A stretch of 64,000 nucleotides of DNA. Origin: JABABV01 sp965222855 (GTDB lineage Bacteria > Bacillota_I > Bacilli_A > Mycoplasmatales > JABABV01). The notes under the pieces are model-generated. The model had not been told where the DNA came from and made no database searches. It saw nothing but the letters and a program-made list of their open reading frames with translations. Shown here piece by piece: positions 42,527-56,487 of the stretch (its first letter is position 1; each line of letters opens with the position of its first letter). Both the position numbers and the translations under genes were made by a program. The DNA is taken from assembly GCA_965222855.1 (NCBI GenBank), contig CBDCUL010000001.1:62001-126000 (forward strand). The letters run 5' to 3'.

Positions 42527-43693
42527 ATGAATCAGTTTGATTTTAAAAAGAAATGTTTAGCAGCTCATTTAAAACATAATGGTAAATGAGATTGTAGCGG
42601 ACTTGTCCAATTTGATAATGTTGAAAAATTAAATATTTATTATGCTAAAGGCGTTGGCATCGTTTGTAGTGCAATTAAAAATCAAGAAATTGATTTTCGT
42701 AAATACACTAGTGCTGGACGCAATATTGCGGTCATCAGTAACGGAACAGCGATTTTAGGTTTAGGTGATATTGGCTGCGCTGCTGGATTAAGTGTCATGG
42801 AATCCAAAGCATTATTAATGAATCAATTAGCCGGTTTGACAGCAACACCTTTAATGATTGCTGAAAAAGACCCTGATAAGTTTATTGATATTGTGACGAA
42901 GATGCAAGATAATTTTGCCGCAATTCATCTAGAAGATATTAAAGCACCAGAATGTTTTTATATTGAAACAGAATTACAAAAACGTTTAACAATTCCAGTT
43001 TATCACGATGATCAACACGGCACTGCAGTTGCTGTATTAGCAGCAACAATAAATGCTTTAAAAGTGACTAATAAAGACCCAGATAGTTTCAAAGTAGTTG
43101 TTAATGGCATTGGTGCAGCAGGACGCTCAATCGTCCGTTTATTACAATATTATGGCATTAAAAATATTATTGCTGTTGAAAAAGTCGGCATCTTAAAAAA
43201 AACGCAACATTATGATAATCAAATTTGAAACGAAATTGCTAATTCTACAATTGGTGATTTAGTTAAAGGTAATGATTTATCAGACGCGATTAAAAATAGT
43301 GATATGTTTGTTGGTGTTAGTGCTAAAAATATTTTAAGCATTCAAGATGTTAACAATATGAGTGATAATCCAATTGTTTTTGCACTGGCCAATCCATTTC
43401 CAGAAATTGACCAAGCAGCAATTGCTAAAACCAAATGTCAAATTTATGCAACTGGGTCTAGTGAAACTAAAAATCAAATTAATAATGTTTTAGTATTTCC
43501 AGGAATGTTTAAAGGATTATTGGCAGCCCAGACTAATAAAATTAGTTTTGATACTTTCATAAAAATTGCAACAGCAATTTCAGAATGTGTATCTATTAAT
43601 CAATTACAAGAAAATATTATTGTGCCCAATAATTTATCAAAAGTTGTTGTGGATAAAATTTATCAAGTATTAACGAGTGATCACAATGAATAA
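42527..43693 (+). CDS. NAD(P)-dependent malic enzyme, 388 aa
   Basis: ATG after AAGGGTGAAACAAA. Oxidative decarboxylation of malate to pyruvate with NAD(P)H. Signatures: NGTAILGLGDIGCAAGLSVM, ESKALLM, IHLEDIKAPECFYIE (metal-binding Glu/Asp), VYHDDQHGTAVAVLAA, a Rossmann GIGAAGRS, and VFALANPFPEIDQA. Length fits the short bacterial form. With the fumarase just upstream it would convert fumarate to pyruvate. The family commonly carries NPxPE, as here. The stop overlaps the coaD start by 8 nt. Confidence 0.93.
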
Positions 43694-44150
43694 ATCAAAT
43701 CAAAAAATTGCAATATTTCCCGGATCATTTCATCCTTTTCATTTGGGACATCAAAGTATTATTGAACGTGCCCAAATTTTATTCGACCAAATTTATATTA
43801 TTATTACGAAAAATCATCATAAAAAACATAACCCAAATTTAATTATTAATCAGCGAAAAATTGCCAAATTTTATGCTGATTCACCAAAAATTAAAGTGAT
43901 TATTAACGAAACACAATTAACTGCTAAACTGGCACATGAATTAAATGCAAGTTTTATTATTCGTGGCATTCGCAACGAAGCTGATGCACGTTATGAAATT
44001 GATGCCAGCTGAGTAAACCATACGCTTAACCACCAACTAACAACAATCTTAATTCCAACACTAGCAAAAAATCACCACGTATCTTCAACATTGATTCGTG
44101 AAGTCGCTAGCTATGGTGTTAAACTTAAACATCATCCCAAGGAGCAATAA
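43686..44150 (+). CDS. coaD: phosphopantetheine adenylyltransferase, 154 aa
   Basis: ATG at 43686 overlaps the malic enzyme stop (ATGAATAA), a coupled start. Penultimate step of coenzyme A synthesis: ATP + 4'-phosphopantetheine to dephospho-CoA. Motifs: IFPGSFHPFHLGHQSI (nucleotidyl-transferase T/HxGH type; the family usually has SFDP), IIRGIRNEADARYEID, and VSSTLIREVASYG near the C-terminus. Normal length. One TGA-coded Trp. 2 nt before gpmI. Confidence 0.93.
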
Positions 44151-44152
44151 CA

Positions 44153-45661
44153 ATGAAAAAACCTTTAGTACTAACTGTCATTGATGGGTTAGGATTCGAA
44201 AATGCTGGACCAGGTAATGCCTATAGTTTAGCAAAAACACCAAATTTAGATTATTTAATGGCCAACTATCCAAATGTTAAGATGCACGCAGCGGGCGAAT
44301 ATGTTGGTTTACCAAATGGTCAAATGGGTAATTCTGAAGTCGGCCATTTAAATATCGGTGCTGGTCGAGTTGTTTATACTGGATTATCTTTAATTGATGA
44401 AGCAATTCGTAATGGAAGTTTTTTTAGTAATCCGGCTTTTTTAAAAGCAATTAAAAAAGCCAAATCAAATAAAAGCAATCTTCACATTATGGGATTATTA
44501 TCTGATGGTGGCGTTCATTCATCATTAGCACACATTATTGCATTATTAAAATTATGTCAGCAACAAAATTTTGAGCGTGTCTTTATTCATGCTTTTGGTG
44601 ATGGCCGTGACGTCAAACCAAAATCAATTAAAAATTATTTAAAAACACTAAGTTCAGCTATGAAAAAATATACGGGTCAATTAGCATCAATCGGAGGACG
44701 CTTCTACGCAATGGATCGTGACCAAATTTTTGAACGTAATATGAAAGCATATGACGTATTAGTTAATTTAAAAGGCGCTTCTTTCACAGATGCTCAAGCT
44801 TATATTGATGCTCAATACGAGCAAGAAATTTATGATGAATTTTTAATTCCGGCTTTCAATGCTAAATTAAATATTGCGATTAGCAATCACGACTCAATTA
44901 TCTTTGCTAATTTTCGTCCTGATCGTGCCCGTCAATTAACACATGGTTTTATTGGTTCAAAAATTTATCAATGAACACCGTTAAAACGTTTACATAAATT
45001 AACATTTGTAACATTAATGGAATACGCTAATATTGATAGCGTAATCGCTTTCAAACCACAAGTAATTACTAATGGTTTAGGCGAATCATTAGCAAAAGCT
45101 AAAGTTAGCCAATTACGAGTGGCAGAAACGCAAAAATACGCACACGTAACTTTCTTTTTCGATGGCAGCATTGACCATATTTATAATTTGGAAAAAAGAA
45201 TTATGATTGATTCATTAAAAGTTGAAGACTTTTCAACAGTTCCGGCAATGTCAGCTCAAGGAATCACTGATGCTGTAATTGATAATTTAGCTAATTTTGA
45301 TGTGATTATTCTTAATTTCGCTAATCCTGATATGGTTGGTCATACTGGTAAATTAGCACCGGCCATCAAAGCAGTTGAAATTGTTGATGATTGCATTGGT
45401 CAAATTTACAAAGCACTTCAAAAATATTTAGGAACTTTAATTGTTACTGCTGATCATGGTAATGCTGAAGTAATGTTAGATGAAAACAATGAACCAGCTA
45501 AAAAACATACTTCTAGTTTAGTACCATTTATTATGAGTGATAAAAACATTGTTTTATTAAACGACAATCCTAAACTTGGCGATGTCGCACCAACGATAAT
45601 GGGTTATTTAGATTTAGATATTCCCCAAGAAATGACTGGTAAGAACTTAATAAAAAACTAA
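44153..45661 (+). CDS. gpmI: 2,3-bisphosphoglycerate-independent phosphoglycerate mutase, 502 aa
   Basis: ATG after CAAGGAGCAATAACA. Interconverts 3- and 2-phosphoglycerate in glycolysis; uses Mn2+ and a phosphoserine. Alkaline-phosphatase-type fold: VIDGLGF (metal Asp11), GQMGNSEVGHLNIGAGRVVY with catalytic Ser61, MGLLSDGGVHSSLAHI, HAFGDGRDVKP, GGRFYAMDRDQIFER, FANFRPDRARQL, then FVTLMEY-like, and VTADHGNAEVMLDE, with KHTSSLVPFI near the end. Full length. Last gene of the leuS operon. Confidence 0.97.
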
Positions 45662-45684
45662 GCAATTAGTTTTTTATTTTTTTT
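45652..45684 (+). terminator. terminator of the leuS-gpmI operon
   Basis: AAAAAACTAA, GCAA loop, TTAGTTTTTT plus further T; the gpmI stop codon is inside the stem. Confidence 0.8.
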
Positions 45685-45761
45685 GTTATTAATATTTCAC
45701 TTATTTAGTTATAATAAATAAGCAAGCGTAATTTACTTATTATATATAAAAGGAGCTTTCG

Positions 45762-46739
45762 ATGTTTTTAAAAGATCTCAAACAAGCATATGCTAAAAAA
45801 ATTATTTGTATTGTTGGTCCAACCGCAACTGGTAAAAGCCAACTCGCTATTTGATTAGCCAAAAATCTTGATGGCGAAATTATTAATGCTGATGCAACTC
45901 AGTTTTATCAAGGAATGAATATCGGGACTAATAAAGTTAATGTTGAAGAACAAAAACAAGCAATTCATCATTTATTAGATATTGTTAGTCCTGATCAAAA
46001 TTATAGTGTCGCTGATTATCAACGTGATGGGCGTAAAATTATTAAAACAATTCAAGATCAAAACAAAGTAGTCATCATTGTTGGTGGCAGTGGGTTGTAC
46101 ATTAACGCCCTTTTACAAGACTATCAGTTCATCGATGAAACAAATCAAGCACAAGCACTAGATCAAGCGATTCTGGACCGTTTAAACAGCGCTAACGACC
46201 AAGAGCTATGAGATGAATTAGTTAACGTAGATCCTGCTTATGCAACAACAACACACATTAATAATAAACAACGTGTTTTTCGTGCGTTGAAATTTTATTA
46301 TTTACATAACAAAACTAAAAGCGCCCATATCGCCCAACAAAATAAAGTTGATTTATTCCCAACTACTTATATTGGATTAACTTATGCTGATAAAGATGTT
46401 TATTCTAAATATCTTTATCGTCGAATTATTAAGCATACTGAAACTGGTTTAATTGAAGAAGTCCGTAACTTATATGATCGATACGGATTGATTAAAAACT
46501 TAAAAGCAATTTCATATAAAGAGTTGATCCCTTATATTAAAGAGCAAACAACACTCCCAAAAGCGCAGCTAGAAATTTTGAAAAATAATCTTAAATTAGC
46601 TAAAAAACAAATGACTTGATTTAAAGGTCAAATTAGGAATATTACTTGATTTAGTAATAATTATTATAGTCCGTTCGAATCAATTACCGATGCCGTTAAA
46701 ATCTTTTTGGAGAAAAATCAAAAAAACTCTTGACAATAG
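45762..46739 (+). CDS. miaA: tRNA dimethylallyltransferase, 325 aa
   Basis: ATG after AAAAGGAGCTTTCG; a TATAAT sits at 45710-45715. Transfers dimethylallyl to A37 of UNN-reading tRNAs. P-loop GPTATGKSQLA (residues 19-29), NADATQFYQGMNIGTNKV, DYQRDGRKII, VGGSGLYINALLQDY, NNKQRVFRALKFY and a GLIEEVRNLYDRYGL region. Full length. The last codons contain the TTGACA -35 box of the 16S promoter (46730-46735), so gene and promoter overlap. TGA is used for several Trp, one of them in that box. Confidence 0.95.
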
Positions 46740-46758
46740 TTTTTTGGCGTTGTATAAT
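46730..46758 (+). promoter_or_regulatory. 16S rRNA promoter P1 (consensus), inside the end of miaA
   Basis: TTGACA (46730-46735), 17-bp spacer, TATAAT (46753-46758): perfect sigma-70-type consensus, overlapping the last three codons of miaA. Confidence 0.9.
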
Positions 46759-46850
46759 TACGTGGCATTATTACTCAGGTAGCAATTAAAAAGCAACTGA
46801 AGTTATTGCATTAATCTAATACAATTTATTACGAAAATTAAAATTTATGC

Positions 46851-46879
46851 TTGACATAATCATTTAATTTAAGTATAAT
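46851..46879 (+). promoter_or_regulatory. 16S rRNA promoter P2 (consensus)
   Basis: TTGACA (46851-46856), 17-bp spacer, TATAAT (46874-46879), about 125 nt before the mature 16S. Tandem P1/P2 as in strong rRNA units. Confidence 0.9.
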
Positions 46880-47004
46880 ATATTAGTTGTCCAGTTAGGA
46901 AAAACTCTTAACAGGACAAGATTAATGGTCTTTGAAAACTAAATAGAAATTAACACATCCGTCAATTATTTTAATTGACTATTTATTAAGTCAGAAATCA
47001 AATT

Positions 47005-48527
<1,523 letters not shown>

Positions 48528-48681
48528 ACGGAGTTTATTAATATATTTAATAAAACACATTTTTTTTTATAAAAAACGACATCTGTATATTTAGGTGTAC
48601 AACACATTATGTAATAAAATACATAATTGACTAATAATGGATAAGCTTAATTTCTATTTAGTTTTGAGAGACTATTAATTA

Positions 48682-48712
48682 CAAAAGAACTTGATTCAAG
48701 TTCTTTTTTTAT
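48682..48712 (+). terminator. 16S terminator T1
   Basis: AAAGAACTTG-AT-TCAAGTTCTTTTTTT hairpin just after the precursor stem. Confidence 0.85.
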
Positions 48713-48753
48713 GCTTTTCAAACTTTCAAACGTGATCGCTAATGATGATCACT

Positions 48754-48790
48754 AAAGACCAGCTCTAAATTTTAGAGCTGGTCTTTTTTA
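48754..48790 (+). terminator. 16S terminator T2
   Basis: AAAGACCAGCTCTAAA / TTTAGAGCTGGTCTTTTTT, a strong GC-containing hairpin with T6. Second of two tandem terminators. Confidence 0.9.
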
Positions 48791-48797
48791 GTATAGA

Positions 48798-49125
48798 CAG
48801 ATCAAACAAAAACACTTAATTAGATACAAATCCCACTAGTATGTAAACCGTGCCATATGGTAGTTATAAAAAATAAAATCTACTGAATAAATATTTATAA
48901 TAGCGACTACATAAGTGTTATTTTGATTTATAACTTTCTATGCTGTAATTGACTTTTAGCTAAAAAAATATTACAATTGATAACATAACCTTAAAAAAAA
49001 TTATAAAATAACCAAATTAATCCACTATTAAAGAGATACTTATTCTCTCTTTGTATTTTATAGTAATTATTAAACTAATTATTAATTTTAAAATATCTTA
49101 AAAAATAAAATGGAGTGATTAATTA
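48798..49125. other. AT-rich spacer after 16S copy A
   Basis: No gene. The first about 80 bases (from TATAGACAGATCAA through ACCGTGCCATATGG) recur in altered form after the trailer relic at 52340-52605, showing that this flank belonged to the duplicated rRNA unit. The rest is AT-rich and holds the promoter region of the next gene, without a clear box. Confidence 0.5.
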
Positions 49126-50676
49126 ATGAAAAAATTTATGATCGGTATATCTTCTTTGGGATTATCGGCAATGCCAATTATGGCAACAGTAACTAGTTCT
49201 ATGAATATAAAACATGTTAAATCAGCATATAAGCTTGTAAATATAAAAGATGTACCAAAAAAGACATCAAATTTAAATTACGGAAGAAGAAAACCATGAA
49301 GTTGAGGATGACGCAATCCTTTTTGAAATTATGATTATGGTCAAATGCTTTCTTATGTAACAAGCAAAAATGAAAATATACAACCTAATAGAAGTTCAGG
49401 TAATGCATTAAATAAATTATCATTAAGTGATTTGCCGGATTGATCTTCTTTTTCAAATTTAAATAAAAATTATTTAAATAACAAAGCAAAATATGAAGAT
49501 AACAAGTCATCTAATGTTAAAAAAATAAATAATTTAGGAGATAGTTGAAATGGCAGTTCTAATTGAAAAGTAGATAATGTTCATAATAGAAATTTAAGTG
49601 TATTTTCTGATATATTTACAAAACTTGCATCATTAAGTATTGATGCATTAATAGAAAAAGGCGCTTTGTGTTTAGCTGGATTACCATTTGGATGACCAGA
49701 ATTGGGAGCAGCACTGGCAGCTATGGTTATCACAGAAATAGCAACAGCTTTTCTTCATAAATTATTTGATAATTCATACTCTGTACCTAGTTCAGATGTT
49801 GATTATGGTAGTTGTTTAAAATTGCATTGAGATGCCGGAGCAATAAACGATAAAGGATATAAAGCCAATACGGATTCTCTTTTAATTTACCAATTAAGAA
49901 CAATTGTAGAATTTCATATAGAAGATAGTGGTGTTGTTTACACTACTACTAATTTTCAAGTATTAAGTTGATATAAAACTTCAGGTCATTGAAAATATAT
50001 GGGAGCACAAGGTTTAGTATGAGTACCAGGTCGCATTGTGACAGGAGACGTATATTCTCTGGCACTTTCTACAATAGATAAAAATCAAAATAATGCTAGT
50101 ATCTTGTCTTGAAGTGTGCAAATGTACTCAAATTTATATTCTATAGCAGATATCCCTAATACTCCAAATGGGAAACCTATAGATCCTAAACAATATAATA
50201 ATACTCATATAAAAAAATATAAAGATTTACATCAAATAAATATTAATTACACAATAACTCCCGGACCAGGACGTGGCCACGATACTTGAGGTGGAGGTCA
50301 AATTGATGCCTTAATACAATATAAAGTATCTTTTCTTAATTCTAAAGATTTTAATTCTTGGGGAAAAGGATCATTTTGCTTTCTTAACAGTCCTTTATTG
50401 CCAAAAGATGTTTATTATGATTTCAAAACTAATCAAACATCAATTAAAGGTAACTATAATACAATGTTTTTGGGTGAAGGTAACGTAGATTCTGTAAATA
50501 TGTTGGAATTTGAAGCATCAGGAGATCCTCGTGCCCAAACTTTAGGCGACCCACAAGAATGTACAATAATGGGTCAAACCAAAAGTAGTTATGATCCTGA
50601 TTTTAGTCATAATTTTGTATCTCGAACTTTTAATATGAAATTATGAATTTATAAAAGTTGATCTGCTATTGTATAA
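49126..50676 (+). CDS. secreted protein with hydrophobic hairpin, 516 aa (family E)
   Basis: ATG after AATGGAGTGATTAATTA. Signal peptide MKKFMIGISSLGLSAMPIMA. Shared blocks with 25939 and 50712: PWSWGWRNPFWNYDYGQML near residue 60, SIDALIEKGALCLAGLPFGW plus ELGAALAAMVI, a hydrophobic hairpin near 175-215, and C-terminal TIMGQTKSSYDPDFSHNF with TFNMKLWIYKSW. Most Trp are TGA. 35 nt before the lipoprotein gene, so an operon. Probably exported; the conserved hairpin could insert into membranes. No known family recognised. Confidence 0.75.
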
Positions 50677-50711
50677 AAATAATTATCAAAACAAAAAAGG
50701 AGGAATTATAA

Positions 50712-52196
50712 ATGAAGAAAAAATTAATATTTCCAATTTTAATAGTCATAACTTTAGCTGGTTCTACTAGTTTTTTAACTAGTTGTGGTTATAAAAAAGA
50801 AGCATTTCCTACTACTCATGCTTGAAGTTATCGTGCTAATTATAAAAATGGGATTGATTGTTGAAATCCTTTATCAGGTTATGGATATGGTCAAATGCTC
50901 GATTATATTAAAAATCCACATCAAACTATTGTTCCAAATACACATATTGCAAATAATCAAAAAAGTTTAGCATTAACCAATTTACCAAATTGAAATGCTT
51001 TACTTAATTTAGGGACTGATTATAAAAATAATAAATCAAAATACCAAAAAAACTTATCATGAACTACTAAAAGTAGTAGTCAATGAAATATTAGTTTTGG
51101 TAAGACGCATAATGATGATGAACCGTATAATAATGATACAGAATTAAATAGTATTAAACATTTAACGAAAATTGCTAACGAACTACATAACTGACCCGCT
51201 AAAAAATGATTAAATAATCATTGAGTAATATTGTCAAACACATCATTAAAAACACTTAATGATGGCGGCTGTATTGGTGTTAGTGCGATCACGCAAGTTC
51301 CTAATATAAATGATAATGATGTTCCAAACATAAAAAATAGTTTTAGTGGTATGAGTTATTTTGATATAAGTCTTTTAAATTTATCTTGAGATAGCGCACC
51401 TGTATATTATAAATCTAGTAACGGAAGTGTTGATTCTAACAAAAATAGTCTTGCTTTTAAATTGAGAACTATTATAGAATTTCATCATGAGGGCGCCAAT
51501 GGATTCTGATATACAACGACAAAATTTAATGTTTTAACTTATCAATTTAATACTAAATATAATAAAAAATTAAAAACACATTTTATACCTAAAATACTTT
51601 ATTCATTAGGAATTGGTAATTCAGTAAAAAATGGTGTGTATTGTGATATACTATCTGGTAGCTCGACATTACGAAATTATATTGATAGTTATGCAATTGC
51701 TGATTTAAATACTACTCCTAACGGTGAACCAATATCGCCATTGAATAATAAGAAATTTCCTGATATTCAAAAACTGCATATCGATTATACAATTATCCCT
51801 AAAGGAAAATGAGCTAATGGTGAAATTAAAGCCATTATAAGTTGCCAATTTTATTTTAAAAACAAACCAAAAGATTACGTTACAGTATTGCGATCAAACG
51901 ACTCGTTAATGTCAAAAGATATAGCTTATGATTTTAAAACTAATCAATCAACTATTACTGGTGATCATAATAAAATGCAATTAGGGCAATGCTTTCAGAA
52001 TCCGATTGATTTAGTAAGGTTAGGACCCAATCCATATGATAAAGTTAGAATAAATGCAGGTGATTGTTGTATATTAGGTAATAACAATAAATCACCAGAT
52101 CCGTTTTTTAGTTATAAAATGGCACCAAGAACTTTTGGAATGGATATATGAATTTATAGAGTGAATCATTTATTAGTAAAAAATATTAAAAAATAA
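50712..52196 (+). CDS. lipoprotein of the family E type, 494 aa
   Basis: ATG after AAAAGGAGGAATTATAA, the best ribosome site in the area. Lipoprotein signal MKKKLIFPILIVITLAGSTS with lipobox FLTSC. Mature part: WSYRANYKNGIDCWNPLSGY, GYGQMLDYIKNP, and C-terminal CCILGNNNKSPDPFFSYKMA with TFGMDIWIYRV, homologous to the 49126 protein. The hydrophobic hairpin of its sisters is absent or much reduced, being replaced by a polar stretch around residues 155-185. Surface-anchored version of the same scaffold; it might bind or neutralise the secreted partner (inference). Confidence 0.75.
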
Positions 52197-52222
52197 AACT
52201 TTATTTAAAAGTTTTATTTTTT
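52191..52222 (+). terminator. rho-independent terminator overlapping the stop codon
   Basis: AAATAAAACTT / AAGTTTTATTTTTT hairpin at the end of the lipoprotein gene. Confidence 0.75.
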
Positions 52223-52339
52223 AATTAGGGCATACTTACTAAGTAAAAGTTAAATATATAATTATTGTTCCACATAAAAAATTCTATGTAAACTATCAAC
52301 TAATAATATATAATATCACTAATTTGTAACAAGGCATTC

Positions 52340-52605
52340 CTTTCTATGGTTTTTAATAAAATATTTTTTATAAAAGACAACATATGTATATTTAGTTACA
52401 CAACATATTATGTGATAAAACACATAATTAACTAATAATGGATAAGTTTAATTTCTATTTAGTTTTGAGAGACTATTAATACAAAAGAACTTGATTCAAG
52501 TTCTTTTTTTATATGTTTCAAACTTTCAAATGTGATCATTAATAACGATCACTCAAGACCAACTTTAAATTTAGAGTTGGTCTTTTTTAATATAGACAGA
52601 TCAAG
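52340..52605 (+). repeat. relic of a third 16S trailer
   Basis: Starts CCTTTCTATGG (compare CCTTTCTACGG at the 3' end of 16S) and carries diverged copies of the whole trailer: the TTTAATTTCTATTTAGTTTT stem arm, the AAGAACTTG hairpin and the AAGACCAACTTTAAA / GAGTTGGTCTTTTTT hairpin. No 16S body precedes it. It implies a former third 16S copy, or deletion after unequal recombination. Confidence 0.85.
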
Positions 52606-52749
52606 TAACAATAGTGATTTCATACAAATCCACACTAGTACATAAACTGTGCCATAATGGGTGTTATTTAGGAAATTATACTTAATATATATAATAGCGT
52701 TATTTTGTAATACTTTTTGATTAACTTTATCTTAAAATTAAATTAGTAA
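52606..52749. other. spacer before 16S copy B promoters
   Basis: No gene. The part near 52600-52680 resembles the flank after copy A (TATAGACAGATCAA and GTGCCATA... blocks). Confidence 0.5.
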
Positions 52750-52778
52750 TTGACAAAAATAATTGTCCATGATAAAAT
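52750..52778 (+). promoter_or_regulatory. possible upstream promoter of 16S copy B
   Basis: TTGACA (52750-52755), 17-bp spacer, TAAAAT (52773-52778). Near-consensus and about 375 nt before the mature 16S, so distant. Confidence 0.6.
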
Positions 52779-53000
52779 TATTTTACTTGTTATTCTGCTA
52801 AATTAACAACAAATTTAATTAGTAGATTAACAATTATCGTATTTATTAAATTATTGTATAGTAATGCTAAAACATTAGATATTAGCACTTATTAGGGTAA
52901 AAACTCGATATTTGTGTTAATTATTCAATGTAAATTAGCTTATAAAAATTTAAGTTAATGCGTTAAAATAATATATTTGAAAAGAATTAAAATTTGTGCT

Positions 53001-53029
53001 TGACATAATGACATAATTTAAGTAAAATA
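53001..53029 (+). promoter_or_regulatory. 16S copy B promoter (P2 equivalent)
   Basis: TTGACA (53001-53006), 17-bp spacer, TAAAAT (53024-53029). Same place as P2 of copy A but with TAAAAT for TATAAT, so probably weaker. Confidence 0.85.
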
Positions 53030-53150
53030 TATCAGTTGTCTTGCTTAAGAAACACTTACGAGACAGACTAATGGTCTTTGAAAACTAAATAGAAATTAAC
53101 ACATCCGTCAATTATTTTAATTGACTATTTATTAAGTCAGAAATCAAATT

Positions 53151-54673
<1,523 letters not shown>

Positions 54674-54827
54674 ACGGAGTTTATTAATATATTTAATAAA
54701 ACACATTTTTTTTTATAAAAAACGACATCTGTATATTTAGGTGTACAACACATTATGTAATAAAATACATAATTGACTAATAATGGATAAGCTTAATTTC
54801 TATTTAGTTTTGAGAGACTATTAATTA

Positions 54828-54859
54828 CAAAAGAACTTGAATCAAGTTCTTTTTTTTAT
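54828..54859 (+). terminator. 16S copy B terminator T1
   Basis: AAAGAACTTGAATCAAGTTC hairpin followed by T8. Confidence 0.85.
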
Positions 54860-54898
54860 TTTTCAAACTTTCAAACGTGATCGCTAATGATGATCACT

Positions 54899-54937
54899 AA
54901 AGACCAGCTCTAAATTTTAGAGCTGGTCTTTTTTTAG
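54899..54937 (+). terminator. 16S copy B terminator T2
   Basis: AAAGACCAGCTCTAAA / TTTAGAGCTGGTCTTTTTTT hairpin. Confidence 0.9.
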
Positions 54938-54991
54938 TATAGAGATAGTTATATAATTGACTAATAATGATATTTATATAAGGATTATTAA

Positions 54992-55019
54992 TTGACAAAA
55001 TTAAACAGAGTGCTATAAT
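54992..55019 (+). promoter_or_regulatory. promoter of the Panacea-HEPN-HNH operon
   Basis: TTGACA (54992-54997), 16-bp spacer, TGCTATAAT with TATAAT at 55014-55019: both consensus boxes plus an extended -10. The 88-nt leader leaves room for autoregulation, but no operator repeat was evident. Confidence 0.8.
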
Positions 55020-55106
55020 TTTAATAAACTTAGTGAAAAAACTGACTATAAAAGAAGTTATAATTAAGATAGTTAACCTTATTCAAGAAAGTATGAGGGA
55101 TCAATT

Positions 55107-55592
55107 ATGTCAAAACTAATAACAGCGTCAGAATTAGCTAAAATGATTAATTTAATTTCAGCATTAATAGAAAAACGCGCTAAATTAGGGAGCAGGAATC
55201 TTTTAACTCATTTAAGACTTCAAAAATTAATGTGATTTTGTTGTGTTGAATATATGAAAAAAGAAAATCAACAATTAATTAAAGAAGAATTTGAAGCATG
55301 ACAATACGGACCAGCACTAGATTCTATTTATGAAGAATATAAAAAATATGGCGGTAAAGTAATTACTAGTGTTAAAACAATGAAAGAATTAGAAAATGAA
55401 TTCGATTTAATTGATGATTTAGATGATCAAATTATTGATGTTATTTTTGAAGTTTGTGTAACTAAAAGAAATGATGAAACACATCTGCTAGTAGTTGATT
55501 CTTCTCACAACAAGTTATGAAGAAAATATTTTATTAATAATCGTGAGAAAATTCCCTGAATTGAAGTAAAAGAACAATATGGAAAACAATAA
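55107..55592 (+). CDS. Panacea-domain (DUF4065, SocA-like) antitoxin candidate, 161 aa
   Basis: ATG after ATGAGGGATCAATT. The Panacea fold is recognisable by LRLQKLMWFCCVEYM (residues 36-50) followed by EFEAWQYGPALDSIYEEYKK (61-80) and YGG, the hallmark KLLYLa...FeAWkYGPV..vY..yk pattern, with its two Trp coded TGA. Panacea proteins serve as antitoxins for many unrelated toxins, and some act as proteolysis adaptors. Here the next gene starts inside its last codons (14-nt overlap), the usual antitoxin-toxin coupling. The assignment of toxin and antitoxin roles is inference. Confidence 0.85.
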
Positions 55593-56472
55593 GTTTCACA
55601 ACAGAAAGCAGATATATAACAAACTATCATCAAATCAAGAGTTACAAAAAACAGATAATATAAATCAAAACAGACTTAAAGAAAATACATTGATATTTAT
55701 AAACAAAAATCAAAAATCTGATAGTTTAAATTATCTCTATAATATTAGATATTCAGAAAAAATATCATTGTTTGAATGTGAAATAATCATTGAAACAAAT
55801 AATAAAATTATGAAGTTAGCACCAGTACTTTTAATGAAATCTGATATTTTTAAATTAGATAAATATAAGAAAATTAAAAATATCAATGAAATTATTAATT
55901 TAATAAGTATTATTAGTCAAACATCTGATAATTTAAAAATTTATTATAAAGAACTAAAATTAAATAATTTGTCTAATATTAAATATTTAATATTAGACTT
56001 AACTAAAATTTTTCATTTACAAAATGAAATTCAAAAAATAACGCAAAATATTTCTGGTAAAAAACCAATAACATACGCTATCTCATCAAATAGTAGTGAA
56101 GTAAAAATTAAAGAATTATGTATTTTTAGAAATATATTATCACATGCAACCGGTTATAAAATATATGACGATAACAAAGCAAGTGGCTTTTCAAATAAGT
56201 TAACTAAATTTATTGGATATCATTGTCTGGAAATAAATAATGATAGATCTGCTGAAGTGAAAGTTAAATTACATAATTTAAATCAATTATTAGTAGAATC
56301 ATTTGTTAAACTTAATCAATGAATTGATGCTATATTTGAACTCCACTTAAAATCAAACTATGTTTATAAATTAAATAAAATTAAACCTTATTATATTGAT
56401 ATTATCAGAGATTATCCAGATCATCAATATCGTCATCACTTAATACACAATAATACAAAAATTATTTTATAA
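55579..56472 (+). CDS. putative toxin with HEPN-type RNxxxH motif, 297 aa
   Basis: ATG at 55579 overlaps the Panacea gene by 14 nt. N-terminal about 90 residues are polar. Helical in the middle (YKKIKNINEIINLISIIS, LSNIKYLILDLTKIFHLQNE). Then KELCIFRNILSHATGYKIYD carries R184-N185-xxx-H189, the HEPN ribonuclease motif, followed by a long helix (SAEVKVKLHNLNQLLVESFV) and TGA-coded Trp. HEPN proteins are frequent RNase toxins and abortive-infection effectors, which fits the Panacea partner. A single motif and no family match by memory, so moderately sure of HEPN and less of the target. Confidence 0.65.
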
Positions 56473-56487
56473 ACAAGGAGAATAAAA

